The translations under genes and the position numbers were made by a program. A DNA stretch of 64,000 bases from Telmatactis stephensoni (lineage: Eukaryota; Cnidaria; Anthozoa; Actiniaria; Isophelliidae): contig JALIZF010001014.1 of NCBI GenBank assembly GCA_029948255.1, positions 62,001-126,000 on the forward strand, in the 5' to 3' direction. Below the pieces are notes generated by a model. The model was not told the DNA's origin. It did no database searches and saw only the letters and a list, made by a program, of their open reading frames with translations. This document shows, piece after piece, positions 49,270 through 62,147 of this stretch (positions within the stretch are counted from its first letter, which is position 1; every line of letters starts with the position of its first letter).

Positions 49270-49967
49270 CTCGAGTATATTAAGGCCTGGTTAGATCGCT
49301 AATTGACTCAAATTCGATAAAAAATTATTTTGAGGACATAGAAGATTTGAATGAATATCTTTCTTCGATAAACCACTAAACTCGACGTCCTTAACTTTTT
49401 AAAGGTACTTTTATGATGTCACGTGACCTGATGACGTCATAGTCAACAAATATTTTATTGTAAACTTCAAAGTAAAATGCGGTCGCGAGTATAACTCAAG
49501 ACTCCAAAGTAACCACGCTAAACTGTGAGTCTTAACGTACTTCACAACATACAACCCGAAAAACCTGTCTTACACTTAACATTGCTGAGTAAATCAAATT
49601 CTAAAAGAAAACAGTAAAAGTCACGTGACCTGTTTTGGGCTTTATCTCACTAGAGAAACACTGAAGTCAGGTTTTGCGGGTTGTATGTTGTGAAGTACGT
49701 TAAGGCTCACAGTTTAGCATGGTTACTTTGGAGTCTTCAGTTATACTCGCGACCGCATTTTACTTCAAAGTTTACAATATAACATTTATTGACTATGACG
49801 TCATCAGGTCACGTGACATCATAAAAGTACCTTCAAAAAGTTAAGGAAGTCGAGTTTAGTAGCTTATCGAAGAAAAATATTCATTCAAATCTTCTATGTC
49901 CTCAAAATAATTTTTTTATCCGAATTTGAGTCAATTAGCGATCGACCCAGGCCTTAATATACTCGAG
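49270..49967. mobile_element. 698-bp palindromic MITE between two TTATTC arrays
   Basis: Ends CTCGAGTATATTAAGGCC and its complement; arms of about 330 bp, carrying TCACGTGACCTGATGACGTC in each arm. No open frame of note. Most complete member of the family also found at 26823-28030. TTAA adjoins GGCC at both ends. Confidence 0.85.
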
Positions 49968-49997
49968 CTTATTCTTATTCTTATTCTTATTCTTATT
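49968..49997. repeat. short TTATTC array, right of MITE
   Basis: Four to five copies of the hexamer resuming after the MITE, showing that the element sits inside the array. Confidence 0.9.
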
Positions 49998-50367
49998 GAC
50001 ATAGCAGTTGTTATTATTTAAATGGAAATCACGTCTCTAGGAAAGCAAAAAAGCTCTTCAAAAGAGAAATATACGATCGTAAATTAAACTTGCTATAATC
50101 AAAGTGCTGATAGCAGCAGTGTCAAATGAAGTTAAATTTATTCCAAATCAAAACATCAGCAACAAATCGTACATGAATTCAGAGTACGTGCACTGCTTTG
50201 ATTAATTTCCTCTACAACAACATGTTGACAAAAACAGATTAGAATCTAAATAGCCCGGCTTTTTCAAAAGACAAATATTGCTTTTTATAAATGACGTCTT
50301 TAAAAAACCCAGCTGTGTTAATTTACTGCTTTTGTGCTCTACGTCGCTGCGTCACGTTTCGGATAGG

Positions 50368-50640
50368 CAACGACTTTTTCTTTCTTCTCATTTTTCTTTT
50401 CTTTCTTTCTTTCTTTCTTTCTTTTTCATTCGTTCATTCGTCCATTCATTTGTCAATATTTATCATAATTTGTTTCTTTCTCAGTTTCCTGTTTTTCTTT
50501 CTATCTTCTCTCCTTCTACGCTTGCTTCTTTCTTAATTTCTTTCTTTCACTTTCTCTCTCTTTTTCTCTTTCTTTTCATTTCATTCGTCCTTTTTTCCTT
50601 TTTTCCCGTCCTTTTTTCCCTCCCTTATTTCAACTTTTCT
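50368..50640. repeat. TTTC-rich low-complexity tract
   Basis: CTTT-rich DNA with a short perfect TTTC array near 50400; no coding signal. Confidence 0.75.
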
Positions 50641-51165
50641 GCGTACAGAATGCAAATATTAGGACGTAACTTGATAAGTTCCTCAAACATGCGTCAAGAT
50701 GGTCATTAATTACAATTCAACAAACCTTTCTTTGGGAAGTGCCGTTCATTTTAGAGTGCGCCTGAGTTAACTCTTTATTGGCTAGTACCTAAGTCACCAT
50801 GGCAACCCCAACGTCAATGAAACTAACTTAAACAGTAACTTAGTTTGTAATAATATTAAGTAAAATTGGACAGCTATGATTATCTATGGGGCTTGCATAT
50901 CCTAGCTACAAAGTTGTACAGTCTCTTCAGTTGCCTCAGACTACTCGGAAGTGTTAATTCCAAACACGTCGTTAGCGAAACAAAATTTCCATTTATTTCT
51001 TGAGTTTGGTATTGTGTCCAACTCAACGGATGTCGGATACTGGCCTGATCGGAACATTATTAATCTTTAAGCTTCCTTCATAATGTAAACAGCACCTTTG
51101 TAAGTCTTAGCCCTGTCCAGCTTATTGGGGATCGAGGATTTTTATGAAACATTTTTGAGTGCAGA

Positions 51166-54100
51166 ATGGGAGAAAATACGACATCATTTCCCACTCACTC
51201 CGAAGAAGAAGTCGTTGCGCTTTCAGTAGTGGTTTCCGTTATCATGGCGTTGAGTCTATTTGGTAATTTTATCATCATTATTGTATTGTTAAAAGGAAGA
51301 CGTTTGCGACGTAACTTTGCCAACCAGCTAGTCCTTAGCCTTGCTATAACTGACTTAATAACAGCTTTTTTCCCCATGAACTATCAGTTGGCAACCTTTC
51401 TGGATATCAGTCTTATTACCCATGAAGGAGTCTTATGCAGTATGGGTGGCCTTTTGTCTTACGTTGTGTTTTTGGTCTCCATACTGACATTGGTGATGCT
51501 CAGCTTGGATCGCTTCCTCGCACTGGGCTATCCACTCCAATATCATCTCCACTTAAAGGCTAAAGCAAAGATATTCATGATCGCGTATCCTTGGATTCAT
51601 GGCTTGGTTTTCGGGATTTTCTGCGCAATATCCTTCACGATCAAGTTTGATCCAATGAGTATGGATTGTGGACTGAACTGGAAGAAACGTTCTTTTTGGT
51701 TTATATTTTGTGTTTTAGCGTTTAATTTCATTATTCCCTTTACGTTGCTGTCTGTGATGAATTTGATGACTATGAGGCTTGTTCGATGTCAGAATAGGAT
51801 ACTAGTGCGACAAAACAGCGAAGAGTTTGGAGCCAGATCAGCTATGACAAGAAAACGAGGTAAGACCAGCAAAATCCACGCAAACTTACGCTTTTATATT
51901 TGATCGTGATTTTGTGGAGTCAAACGTGTTTTATCCATGTACACATAAAAACTTTTATCAATTATAAGTCTCGAAGTAGTTTTTAAAGTTACAACTTTTG
52001 TGTGATAGAAAGGAGTGTTCACTTAATTTCTCATTCTTTCGCTCACATTTTTAATCATTTACTAATTCCTTTAATTTCTTCCTTCTTTCCTTTAATCTAT
52101 CATTGTTTGTAGTTCTTTTATTCATTCATTTTTTCTTTTTCATCCCACATGTGTTTGCACGTTGTAAACGTAGATCCCGGCCTGTCTAAGGTCATCAGTC
52201 GCATTAAAGTTACTAAGCAAGAATGGAGAGCATATACTTTTTACCACGTTACGGGAAGACTCATTTATCTTTTTCATCGTTCTTTCTCTTTGCTCGTTCT
52301 TTAAAGACGTTATTCCTACACCAATCACTGAAGTTTTGTTACTCGATATTTTTTGGTCTAGCCGTTTGTATCAACTTAGAACGAACTGATGCGAATGATA
52401 ACAGCTTTTAGCACACCTGTTTCGAAACTGCAATGCCACTTCATCGCCCGTCGCATGATCCGTGTTCCATTTTCGTACAAAGTACGCGGTTTAAAATGTC
52501 TATACTCAAGTCGCTTGGTTGACAGCTAGTTCAATATCACAGCTACTTAGGAATTATTCTAAGAACTGGTTAATTCAAAAGTGTCGACTTTTAGCTTTTA
52601 TAAAGGGAGAGATTTAATTGCATCCGTGTAAAAAAACTAGATAAAATGACAAGGGGAGATATTCTTGACATGAATCAAACCCACGGTACCGGTTAATTCG
52701 ATCCGCTAAGGAACTGTATTTAACCTATATTTCGCATTAGATTGATCAACATGCATGGTTGCATTGTACTTTTTTCCTCGGTCAGATTTGAGCAGCGTTT
52801 TCAAATCGAAAGCGAATTCAAATCTAATCTTTTATGTGATGTTTTTGAAATGTTTTACAGCTGCAGTTTTAATGGTTTTTTTAGAATCTAAGGCCCCATT
52901 CAAACACGGACGCAATTATAAGTCAGTGCAAGTGTTGGCTTAAGTGATAACGTGGAGTTATCACTTATCCAAGTTTTGACTTGCGTGGACTTGTTTCTTC
53001 GTTTGAACACCAACTTTCATCGACTTGCATCTGCTTGCATTGACTTGCGAGTAGTTTGAACGTGTTCAATTTCGATCGTAAGTTGATGCCACTAGTTTTG
53101 GCTTGTTTGTCAACACGCTAAACTTCACAAATTGTTTTTCTTTTTTTTTTGTCCGAACTTGTGCACATTTCCTCTCCTACAAATAATTCAAACAAAACAT
53201 CTGATTTTCTCACTGTCCTTCAGCTAGCTGTTTTTTCCTTTAAAGTTTTTGAAAATTTTCCATCGACTTGCGTGCGTGGAGCGGTGTTCAAACGAGGACT
53301 TGCATCAAAACTTGCATCGATTTGCGTTAATTCTCGTTTGAACGGGGCCTAAAAGATTCTAACACTAGTTGAGTATGTTTCAGATTTTTTTTTTGTTTCA
53401 GTTGTTTGTTTGTTCGTTCGTTCGTTTGTTTCTTGAGCTGGAACATCTTAAGGAAAATTTGATAGCCAGTAAATTTGTATTTTATTTTCTGAACGAAATT
53501 CTCTTCATCATTTCTTAAACTTATATTACTTAATTTTTCTTTTTCATCTAGAGTTAGCATGGAGCTAGAGTCGGCTTAATTAAACAGACACAATCAAGAA
53601 AAAAAAACTATTGAAAATGTAGAACCATATTATTGCAGTCTTGATGCAGTCAGGATTATGGTGAATTTAATTTCACTGAATACATTTTGTCGTAAAACAA
53701 AATAAGAAAAAGACTTGATATAAGAGGATGAACAAAAAGGATGTTATGAAAAATGTCAATCGCCAACAACATAAAATTATGATGACTAGCTACATATTTT
53801 TAATAATGAATAAGACTTTTTAACAATGAACCCTTGATGACGTGATGGCGTCAGTAGGTATAGTAGCGCGCGGCTCCCTCAAAAATGTCATTAAGCCTTA
53901 AAAGGTCTTAAATTTTTGTCATGTATTTTTTTTAAAAACACATGTTCTTTTATGGACAAAAAAAATGCAAGCTTTAATGGTTGCTTATGTTGACATTAGC
54001 AGAATGAAGAAAAACTAAGATTTACTACCCTTTTTGAAACTACATGCAAATTCAAATGCACCATGCATGCAGTCTTATAGAATTTCTGCACTGCAATTAA

Positions 54101-57100
54101 CCAATGAGAATCGAGAATGTTTTCATGTATAATTTGAAGTACAGCAATAATAACATGATTGAATGAACCCAAATATACTACTCGCCAATTTCTAATAAAA
54201 GAGTTTTGGTAAATTGATGTTTTCGGACCAAATAATAAGAAGTCGGCTTGCTAGAATTTTTTTAATCCTTAAATAAAGGCGACAGTATTTGTACAAACCA
54301 TTGCACAAAATAATACGTTTTTCTTCTTTTTTGTGTTCAGACACTGTTTTGAAATTTCCGTTGAAAACATTTTAATGAATTCTTTCTCAGATTATTTTGA
54401 TCCTGTGCTTATTTGATCCGTTTTTCATTTGCTAGTGTCAACAATATAGTTAATACCCCTATCAATAAGTTATTGCAAACGTGCGGATGCTCATCAAGAG
54501 GAGATCTTTTAATTTTAATTAAAAGATAATGAAAATATACTACACGCAGAGGGGCTATTCAGTTATTGCAGAATATTATATCTATACGGGTTTTTTTTTT
54601 TTCAAAATTCATTCCTCATAAGAAACGGAAATTAAATTTAACTGAAACACTTGGTAGTAATGAATATAAAAATTAGAAGGAAAAAGGAGTTTTTTTGACA
54701 TGATCAAAAGCGTTTTTTCCCCTCCAAGAATGCACGCGCGCGCAAAGGCTACGAGCATGCGAAGAAATCGAAGATCGAAATTATGCAATATTTTGGATTA
54801 TATATGTACTGTTTTTCAGTTCTTTTTTGAATATGAAAGGTTAGGTAAAAGAAGTTTCATAACAAAATGCTTAAAGAGGATATTTTTTTCATATTCAAAC
54901 ATTGCATGAAAACTTCTCAGTCGAAGAATAAGTGTTGTACAAAGCTAAAGTAATTTCTTTCAGAAAGTTTAGGTTGTTTTTAGTTGGTTTAGGTCGATAA
55001 AAACCAAATTAAAGTGTTAATCCAAAGTGAAAATTTGAAACCAAAATGAGATTTAGGAATCCAGTCGCTCTTTTGTCATATATGACTGTTCTTTACAATC
55101 ACCTTGAAAGTTGCTAAATTTAATTATAAAATAACTATTATATAACGCGCGCTCTGATTGGTTGAAATCCATGTTGATATAAGAGCATAGAGACATGGTG
55201 AGGACAACCAACAAAAACTTTTTGTTGGATCACCGGGTGAAAATGGCAGAAGAAACATTTGATGAAAACTACTATCTCAATTTACCATCATTTGAATTTG
55301 ACCTGTCTGAAATCCAAATTCCATTGGATGAAAAAAGAGGTACCAACGAAGAAAATCGTGACAACGAAAAATACACGAAAAAACCTCGCTTTGCTGAGCT
55401 TTCTCAAAACGACCAAGACAAAATCGTGACAAACGCACAAGCAAAGAGAACGGATTACAGTACAGTATATCTATCCAAGCTCCATCCAGCTAATGAATCG
55501 CTATTTCAATACCCCAAACGAAATTTCAAGCCTGACGACTTGGTTTGGTACGAAAACCGTCCACTTGGCGTGAATAAATTATCAGAGATGATGAAACAAA
55601 TCAGCCTCGCAGCAAAGTTATCAAAAATTTACACCAATCACTCAGTTCGTGCCACTGCAATAACCCTTTGGTCTGAAGCAAGAATGTCAAACCGACAGAT
55701 AATGGCCATTTCCGGGCACAGAAATGAAGCCAGCTTGAGAAGTTATAACTCAAGACCGAGTGACAACGATCTACGTCTAGCCAGCGACGTTTTGTCGAGT
55801 GCACTAGTGAACACCAATTCTTCATCTCCTGGTCAATCAGTAGCTACCAGTAGCCAATCTCAGTTCAACAAAAAGCCTCCAAGCAATGAAGAATTGTTTG
55901 GCAACCTGTTTACATCCTGCACCATTGGTAAAGTAGAAGTTAACATTCAAAAGTGACCAGATGTCTTGAACTTTTCTCTTTATACACATGCATTGAGTAA
56001 TTTTGATTTCCATCTTTGTATGGAACTGACATTACCCTTACTGTACTTTGTAATTCGATTTGATTTCTTTACAATTCATCCAAGAATTTATTTCATTGAA
56101 AGACTTTTCTTTCAGAGTTAACTCATTTATAAATAAAGATCAATGAAAACGATGGTTTTTTCAATTTCTTTCGACTAATTTAATTGGCTAGCGCGCGCTT
56201 TCTGACGCTTCTTGGGAGAATTAATACATCAATCAGCAGGTAGAATCGAAAATAAAACCCTTTCTGTGAAGCAACTTTGTTGGTTATTTTATAAAAGCAT
56301 TATCACACTCTTTTCCGTGTTTATATGCTCTCTTATCAACACTTGGGATGTTGGGAGAACACTCGAAAAGATTTAAAATCACTCGCCTACGGCTCGTGAT
56401 TCTAAAACTTTTCTCGTGTTCTCCCAACATCCCGCGTGTTGATAAGAGAGCATATAAACACGGAAAAGAGTGTGATAATGCTTAAATAAAAATGCACGAT
56501 AACAACTTTGAATGATTATTAAAACTTGCAAGAAGGGCTCGTTTTTAGCACTTTCAGCCATTACTACTCGCGATATTGGAAAAAAATCTCAGATTCACCA
56601 GGGAAAACGTGCATTTTTATTGATTTCATGCGAAAATGTCCTTGTGCCGTTACTATGGCTATCCTACTAGTGATAATTTTGATATAAAACGACTAATTCA
56701 ACTCATGATCTGTCAAAATATAAAACAGAGCCCACATGATTTAGGTATAAATCGTTTTCCCCTATTGCGCTTGGATCGTTTATCAATGATTTTTCAATTC
56801 TCTGTCGTTAACGACTTCTTTTTGGTCTAGGCGCGCGCCGATGCTTTGTCCAATTTGCAAGTAACTTACGAATACCAATACTCTTTGGGAGTGATCTGAG
56901 CATTCTTTCAAGCTATTTCATTATAAAAGTCACTACATCCACGATTTACTAAATGATATTTTTCCTCTTTTTATAGCGCAAAGTGAAACCAAGCTAGCCA
57001 AGATTTCCGTAACCATCATCTTTGCCTTTTTATTATGTTGGACACCCTACATTGTGACCAGGGCATTGACCATCTACTGCTGTAAATTACCGTCTATAAT

Positions 57101-57278
57101 TCTTATTGGGGCAATACTTGTAGTGGACCTGACGTCACTGCTAAATCCAGTGATTTATTCATCACTAAGATCAGATCTTCAGCAATCAGTTAGAAATGTT
57201 TTTAGAAGAACAAGAATTGTTATCCGTGTGGAGCCAATGCAGATGAACAAACAGCATTCTAGAGTGTCTAATATATAA
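51166..57278 (+). CDS. class A (rhodopsin-like) G-protein-coupled receptor, two exons
   Basis: Exon 1 is 51166-51859, splitting an Ala codon at CGAG|GTAAGA; exon 2 is 56977-57278 after a TTTTTATAG acceptor; 996 nt, 331 residues. Seven membrane spans fit. Landmarks: an NTT glycosylation site near the N-terminus; N34 in LFGN (TM1); D63 in LAITD (TM2); C91 and C168 for the extracellular disulfide; DRF at 115-117 in place of DRY; W143 in PWIHG (TM4); P191 in IIPF (TM5); CWTPY at 252-256 (TM6); NPVIY at 288-292 (TM7). The position that carries the retinal lysine in opsins is D282, so it is not a photopigment. Ligand unknown; cnidarian genomes hold many such orphan receptors. The 5.1-kb intron holds a recombinase-like frame on the same strand. 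Confidence 0.9.
51860..54888 (+). other. GPCR intron, part 1
   Basis: Non-coding intron with one MITE (52890-53351) and TTCG/TTTG runs near 53,400. No further gene recognised; the remainder of the intron (55957-56976) holds a foldback MITE. Confidence 0.65.
52890..53351. mobile_element. MITE with AGGCCCCATTCAAAC ends in the GPCR intron
   Basis: Termini TAAGGCCCCATTCAAACACG and CGTTTGAACGGGGCCTA; interior repeats of GACTTGCATCnnCTTGCATTG. TA flanks both ends. Confidence 0.8.
54889..55130. repeat. dispersed repeat upstream of the recombinase-like gene
   Basis: Partner of 14641-14880; directly precedes the recombinase-like frame, suggesting it is the 5' part of one mobile element. Confidence 0.7.
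55195..55956 (+). CDS. Crypton-type tyrosine recombinase-like protein (DUF3504-like), internally shortened
   Basis: Uninterrupted 253-codon frame with an ATG at 55195 and another in frame at 55243. The C-terminal half resembles the catalytic domain of Crypton transposon recombinases and the animal proteins derived from them (DUF3504, as in ZMYM and QRICH1): an H-x2-R box at H149-R152 in TNHSVRAT, H175 in SGHR, and candidate nucleophile Y184 in LRSYNS. Residues 66-86 (FAELSQ onward) look like the start of the N-terminal segment, but the frame then moves directly to the catalytic part. The core-binding domain and first catalytic arginine therefore seem absent, implying loss of recombinase activity. 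It sits inside the GPCR intron on the same strand, flanked by dispersed repeats. Either a degenerate mobile element or a captured DNA-binding gene; the family call is from remembered motif patterns. Confidence 0.65.
   Translation: MVRTTNKNFLLDHRVKMAEETFDENYYLNLPSFEFDLSEIQIPLDEKRGTNEENRDNEKYTKKPRFAELSQNDQDKIVTNAQAKRTDYSTVYLSKLHPANESLFQYPKRNFKPDDLVWYENRPLGVNKLSEMMKQISLAAKLSKIYTNHSVRATAITLWSEARMSNRQIMAISGHRNEASLRSYNSRPSDNDLRLASDVLSSALVNTNSSSPGQSVATSSQSQFNKKPPSNEELFGNLFTSCTIGKVEVNIQK
56294..56485. mobile_element. foldback MITE downstream of the recombinase-like gene
   Basis: Arms GCATTATCACACTCTTTTCC...GGATGTTGGGAGAACAC and complement, about 85 bp each. In the GPCR intron. Confidence 0.82.
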
Positions 57279-57286
57279 GTGTTGAA

Positions 57287-57450
57287 CAAACAAACAAACA
57301 AACAACAAAAACAAACAGATAAACAAACAAACAAAAGAAAACACAAACAAATAGAAAAACAAACAATAAACAATGAACAAATATACAAACAAAAACAAAC
57401 AAAAAACAATGACAAAACCAACAAGCAAATAAGCAAACAAACAAACAAAT
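57287..57450. repeat. CAAA microsatellite after the GPCR stop codon
   Basis: AACAAACAAACAAACAAC-type repeats beginning 8 bases beyond the TAA at 57276-57278, likely in the 3' UTR. Confidence 0.85.
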
Positions 57451-58027
57451 GGAAACTGAAAATCCACTAATATTGCATGTTGCTTACAAAGTATGAAATT
57501 GACCGGAGTTGTAAAATCAATACCATGGGTTTATTTTTAAAAAACGACCAATTCTTTCAGTTCAATATTTACAAAAATTACACCTGTAAAAATACATCAA
57601 GACACTCTTGTATAATATGCAAAGTTACGTCATGAAAATGTAATAAATAATTTACTAACACTGATCGCAAGCTTTTCTTTTTCCACACAACTAAAAATGA
57701 AATTATTATTTTTTCTTGTTTGTTTCAAGGGTTTTCATGTAAAAACATCTCAAATCAGGACAAAAATGGTCACTTGAGTATGGTTAAGAAAACAAAGATC
57801 AACACCACACTAAACCTAAATATATCAGCTGTTTCTGAGGATTTGAAAATAATGGGAAAATATTATGACAAAAAGGGAAAATTGATTATTCTTTTGCAAT
57901 TGAAGTCAGAATTTTGTTTTTTATGGAAAATAAAATACACTCAAACAGAGTATATAAATGTTGTCGAATCCTTCAAGTGAAAGTCCAAAAATGACAGAAA
58001 ATACCACTCAAAACGCACCACACACAT

Positions 58028-61000
58028 CTAACAACTAAGTAAGAGGGCCACACCCGCAAGAGTCCACTTCGCAGGGTTTTCTTTGGTCTTGAGGAAGAAG
58101 TTCCATACGTAAGTGGGACCCCTCTGTCTAGTCTTATAGACAGGGCACTCGTACACATTCTTAGTTTCTTGCTTGTCGACGGGAATGGCCCTAATAAACA
58201 TGACGGGCATGGGTGGTGTCAGGTCTTTCAGCTTGGAATCAGCTATCATGCCTGTCTGTGTATCCCAGCGAGCTCCCTCCATGAACAAACCATGTACGTA
58301 AGCTCCTTCTCTGGGAGGACTATTGAAGTCTTCTTTGTTTTTCTTGGTGACATCGACTTGTAGAGCCATTTTGTCCAATGGCCACTCGTTCTTTCTAGCC
58401 ATGGATTGTTCAATGGCTGTAAGGAATGACTGAGGGTTAAAGAACCCTGATAGCCACACAACGTTGGGTAAGCAGAAGTCAGATGTCCAGCTTTCGAGTT
58501 CTTTTATACGTAGAAGTAAATCTGCAAACCATGCAGCAAGGCCTGCCATAGATGGATAGGCACGCTTTGTCCATGATTCTGGTACGGTATCAAGGTACAG
58601 TGAATTGGACAGCTCTTCCATGTCTGATGTGATAGTCAGTTCGCCCTAAAATAAAACATTGATGCATTGATTAAATAATGGATGATAATTGTAATTGGTA
58701 GAGAAAAAGGGGAGTACTGTGTGCATATAGAGTACATACACTAAAAGCATGCAACATAAATAGTACTAAATTATGTTAATTCTTTTGTTTTCTATTGTTT
58801 AATTAGTGCTTATTAGTATTATGTAGTAGTATTATGTGCAAAGTACCGCACGCTTTTAGTGTTTGTACTCTAACATTCAATGTTGAGGTAAAGAGGGTGA
58901 TTGGTCTGAGTATCAGGCCCTAGGAGTTGGGAAGACCATGAATGCAAGCAAAGAGGAGTGGGTAATAGGTTTTCCTCTTCTTTAACCCCCTCCCTTTTGT
59001 CTCCTCCATTTTAGAAAACCTGATACATATCAAGCCATTGCTGATGCAGAGCTGGGCAACCATGCCATAAAGGGTGCTTCGATACAGTGTGATTATGCCT
59101 CGACTGCTAAAAGAGCCTCATCAGAAAACACCAACTTGAAAAGGATGTTGATATAAACTGTTTTTTTTACCTTGAGACCGAGGTCAAGCATTTTCAGTGA
59201 TGTTTTCATTTCTGATGTTAACATGTTCATCCGTTCACATTCCTGGAATGCTACAACAGTGTAAGGACTACGGTCTTCTACTCTGGCCATCATCTCAGGC
59301 ACGTTGAATTCATCCGGTAGTTTCTCAAGAATCTCATCCAATACTTGCTTGACCTAAAGTACGAACAAACGCAATTTATATTCCATTAAATCGTTTTGAC
59401 TGATTGGTTGATTGATTAATTGATTAGTGGGATGGTTGACTGATTGGTTGGTTAATTGATTAGTGGGATGGTTGACTGATTGGTTGATTGATTGATTAGT
59501 GGGATGGTTGACTGATTGGTTGGTTGATTGATTAGTGGGATGGTTGACTGATTGGTTGATTGGGTAGGTGGGTTGGTTCAGTGGTTAGTTGGTAGGTTGA
59601 TTGGTTAGTAGATTGGTGGATATTTTTCGGTCGCTCGGTCGGTTGGTTCATTCACTCACTGGCTCGTGTTACATTAATTTCATTCATTAATTATGCATGC
59701 ATTCTTAATTCCGTTTGCTTATTTTTCCATCCATCCATCCATTTCCTTTCATAAGTGTATCTTCCTCAACGTTCTGCATATTCAGTTTTCTTGGTAAGAG
59801 AAACCAAAGTATATTCTACCTTTTCTTCTCTGGTCTGTCCTCCACTACCTTCACCCCCAGTATCTCTAGGCTGCATCTCAAGTAATGTACGGAATAGATT
59901 ATCAGATGTTGTAGTCAAGAATCCAATCTCAGCATTCGGATGTAATCCATACAAGTAAGGACTTTCTGGTGGAAGGGTGTCGTCGATATATGAATGATAG
60001 CCTTTGAAGTCAGAGTTGGGTGGTAATGGGAAACCTGGTGCAAGGTTGAGCTCTCCTTCAAGCTGAAAACGAAAAGATACCCGTTTATCTGGAGTTCAGT
60101 CTTAGGAATCTGAAAGCGTTCTTATCAATGGAACCCAGTGTATTCCGACTTTATATGAGCACCAAGTTCTTTTATACAAATTTTGCTGCGGCAATAGCAG
60201 TAAAAGAGGGTCATATATTATAAAGCTTCTAATACGAATAGTGCAGTCACTGCTGGAAGTCGAGGGGTACCTTCGGTGTCAGTATTGACTGGGTTTACAT
60301 AAGAAAAATAATTTTCTACCCAAAATGCAAATACAGCTCATTACCATTTCAGGTTTCATGTATTCCTCTAGGTACGTTCTACAAAGACGTCTATCCCAGT
60401 CATCTGTAATATGTCCACCGTACATAATCTCACCAAACAGATATCGGAGATCGGTCCATGGAACCTACAAGAGAAATTGATCAAAATAAGTGTAATTACA
60501 GTATTATGGACCTCTAACGTAGCCAATCTTAAAGACAAGTAAATATCAATTTTAGGTTAGTATTGCACTCCTCGTGGGCGCTTATTGGACGATTTTTGTC
60601 CTCCTCCTACAAGCGCCTTCAACGTCCTTTGGGCGCCCTTTGGGGCCCTCATATGAAAGAGGACTTTTATACGGCGATAAAATACGGTAGCAACTATTTT
60701 CCCTACCTTAGCGTTTGCTTCCAAGTAGTTGTACAAGACGTTAACACTAATAGTTAAGTCACCAGTGTTAAATGGATAGGAACGATTCCATCCTTGAGGA
60801 CCAAACTTTCTACGTTCTGCGACAACAGCATGGAAATAACACAAGGCGAACAAGATGCTTTTGAACTCGTTCTCACGAGCACACATTTCTAGGGTATCCT
60901 GTAAGCACCAAGATAATTATCATGATTAACATCATTACAGTGATGACCACATTGGATAATATTAATCAACACGAAGGTAAATATAGTGGAACCTCTTACT

Positions 61001-62116
61001 ACGGACACTTGTCTAAATCGGCCAGGTCTCTATGTCACGACATTTGAAATCTTCATACATTTCCTTATACAATAAAACGGACACCTCTAACAGGGTTCCC
61101 ACTCTCCTGGTAAAACAAACTTCCCTGACTTTTCACTGACTTTTTACCGAAAACAAAGATTTCTATCCCAACAATATCAGTCTGAGTAATCAGGCGGTTA
61201 AGGTAAGTGGAACTCCACAGCGAAGCTGCTAAAAGGGCTGTTTGACCTTTCCAACACAAAATTCCCTGACTTTGTAACATTTTGACACTTTCTGTGACCA
61301 AATTAAAAATTCCCTGACAATTCCCTGACCTTGAAAAATTGAAGGAATTCCCTGACTTTTGAAAGTCAGTGGGAACCCTGTCTATATCATGAACCCTTTT
61401 TCTTCGATCCTTTGGTGACTGCTTAAAGCGTCCATTGTACTAGATCATTGCTGGGTTGCATGTGACGTTTGGCAGCCATCTTATTTTTATTCTTTTATTT
61501 TACATGCTTCGCCATAAAAATGGCAGGGATTCGCAACAGAGCAGCAAGGCTCCATGAATTTCAACAAAAGATTTCTCATTAACGTCAGCTGTTTGTTCAT
61601 CCAACATGGCTACAGCGTCTTTGTTTTGATTCTCAAGGGAATGCCACTGAAACCCAGCATGGTACTTTACCTGGTTAAAGTTATTGAGCGCCTTATGTAA
61701 GTTGGCCATCATACCAGTTGGTGGTTCGTTAGTAATTTTGATGGAAGATTCAAGAATACCCTGTGGAATACAATGACTTTCTGGTGTTCCTGCAGGTTCA
61801 GCAGAGATGAAAACACGGTAATCTTCATGACTGCCTTCGCCATATGCTTCAAGCTGCTTCTCTAGTTTAGGAAGCCAGTTCTTTACCAAGTGGACATTCT
61901 ATGACAGAACAAAAATGACTGTTAGGGCCAAGCCATCAATATTGGTTTCAAACAAACAATGTTAAGACTTTGATCTGACCTGTAAAATGACCCAGTGTCC
62001 TTCCTTTGATGCAAGTTCTAAGCACTGCTCTGCTACTATCTCTTGACCCTGATATTCAAAATGAAGATGTTAACTCATTGGAAGACGAAAGAGACGTGTG
62101 AAGGCTGTGGAGGTTG

Positions 62117-62147
<31 letters not shown>

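Noticed and set aside
48893..49294. Ile-Leu and Phe-Leu repeat reading frames
   Set aside because: Translation of the TTATTC hexamer array only.
51166..57278. Opsin photopigment
   Set aside because: The retinal-binding lysine position in TM7 is Asp.
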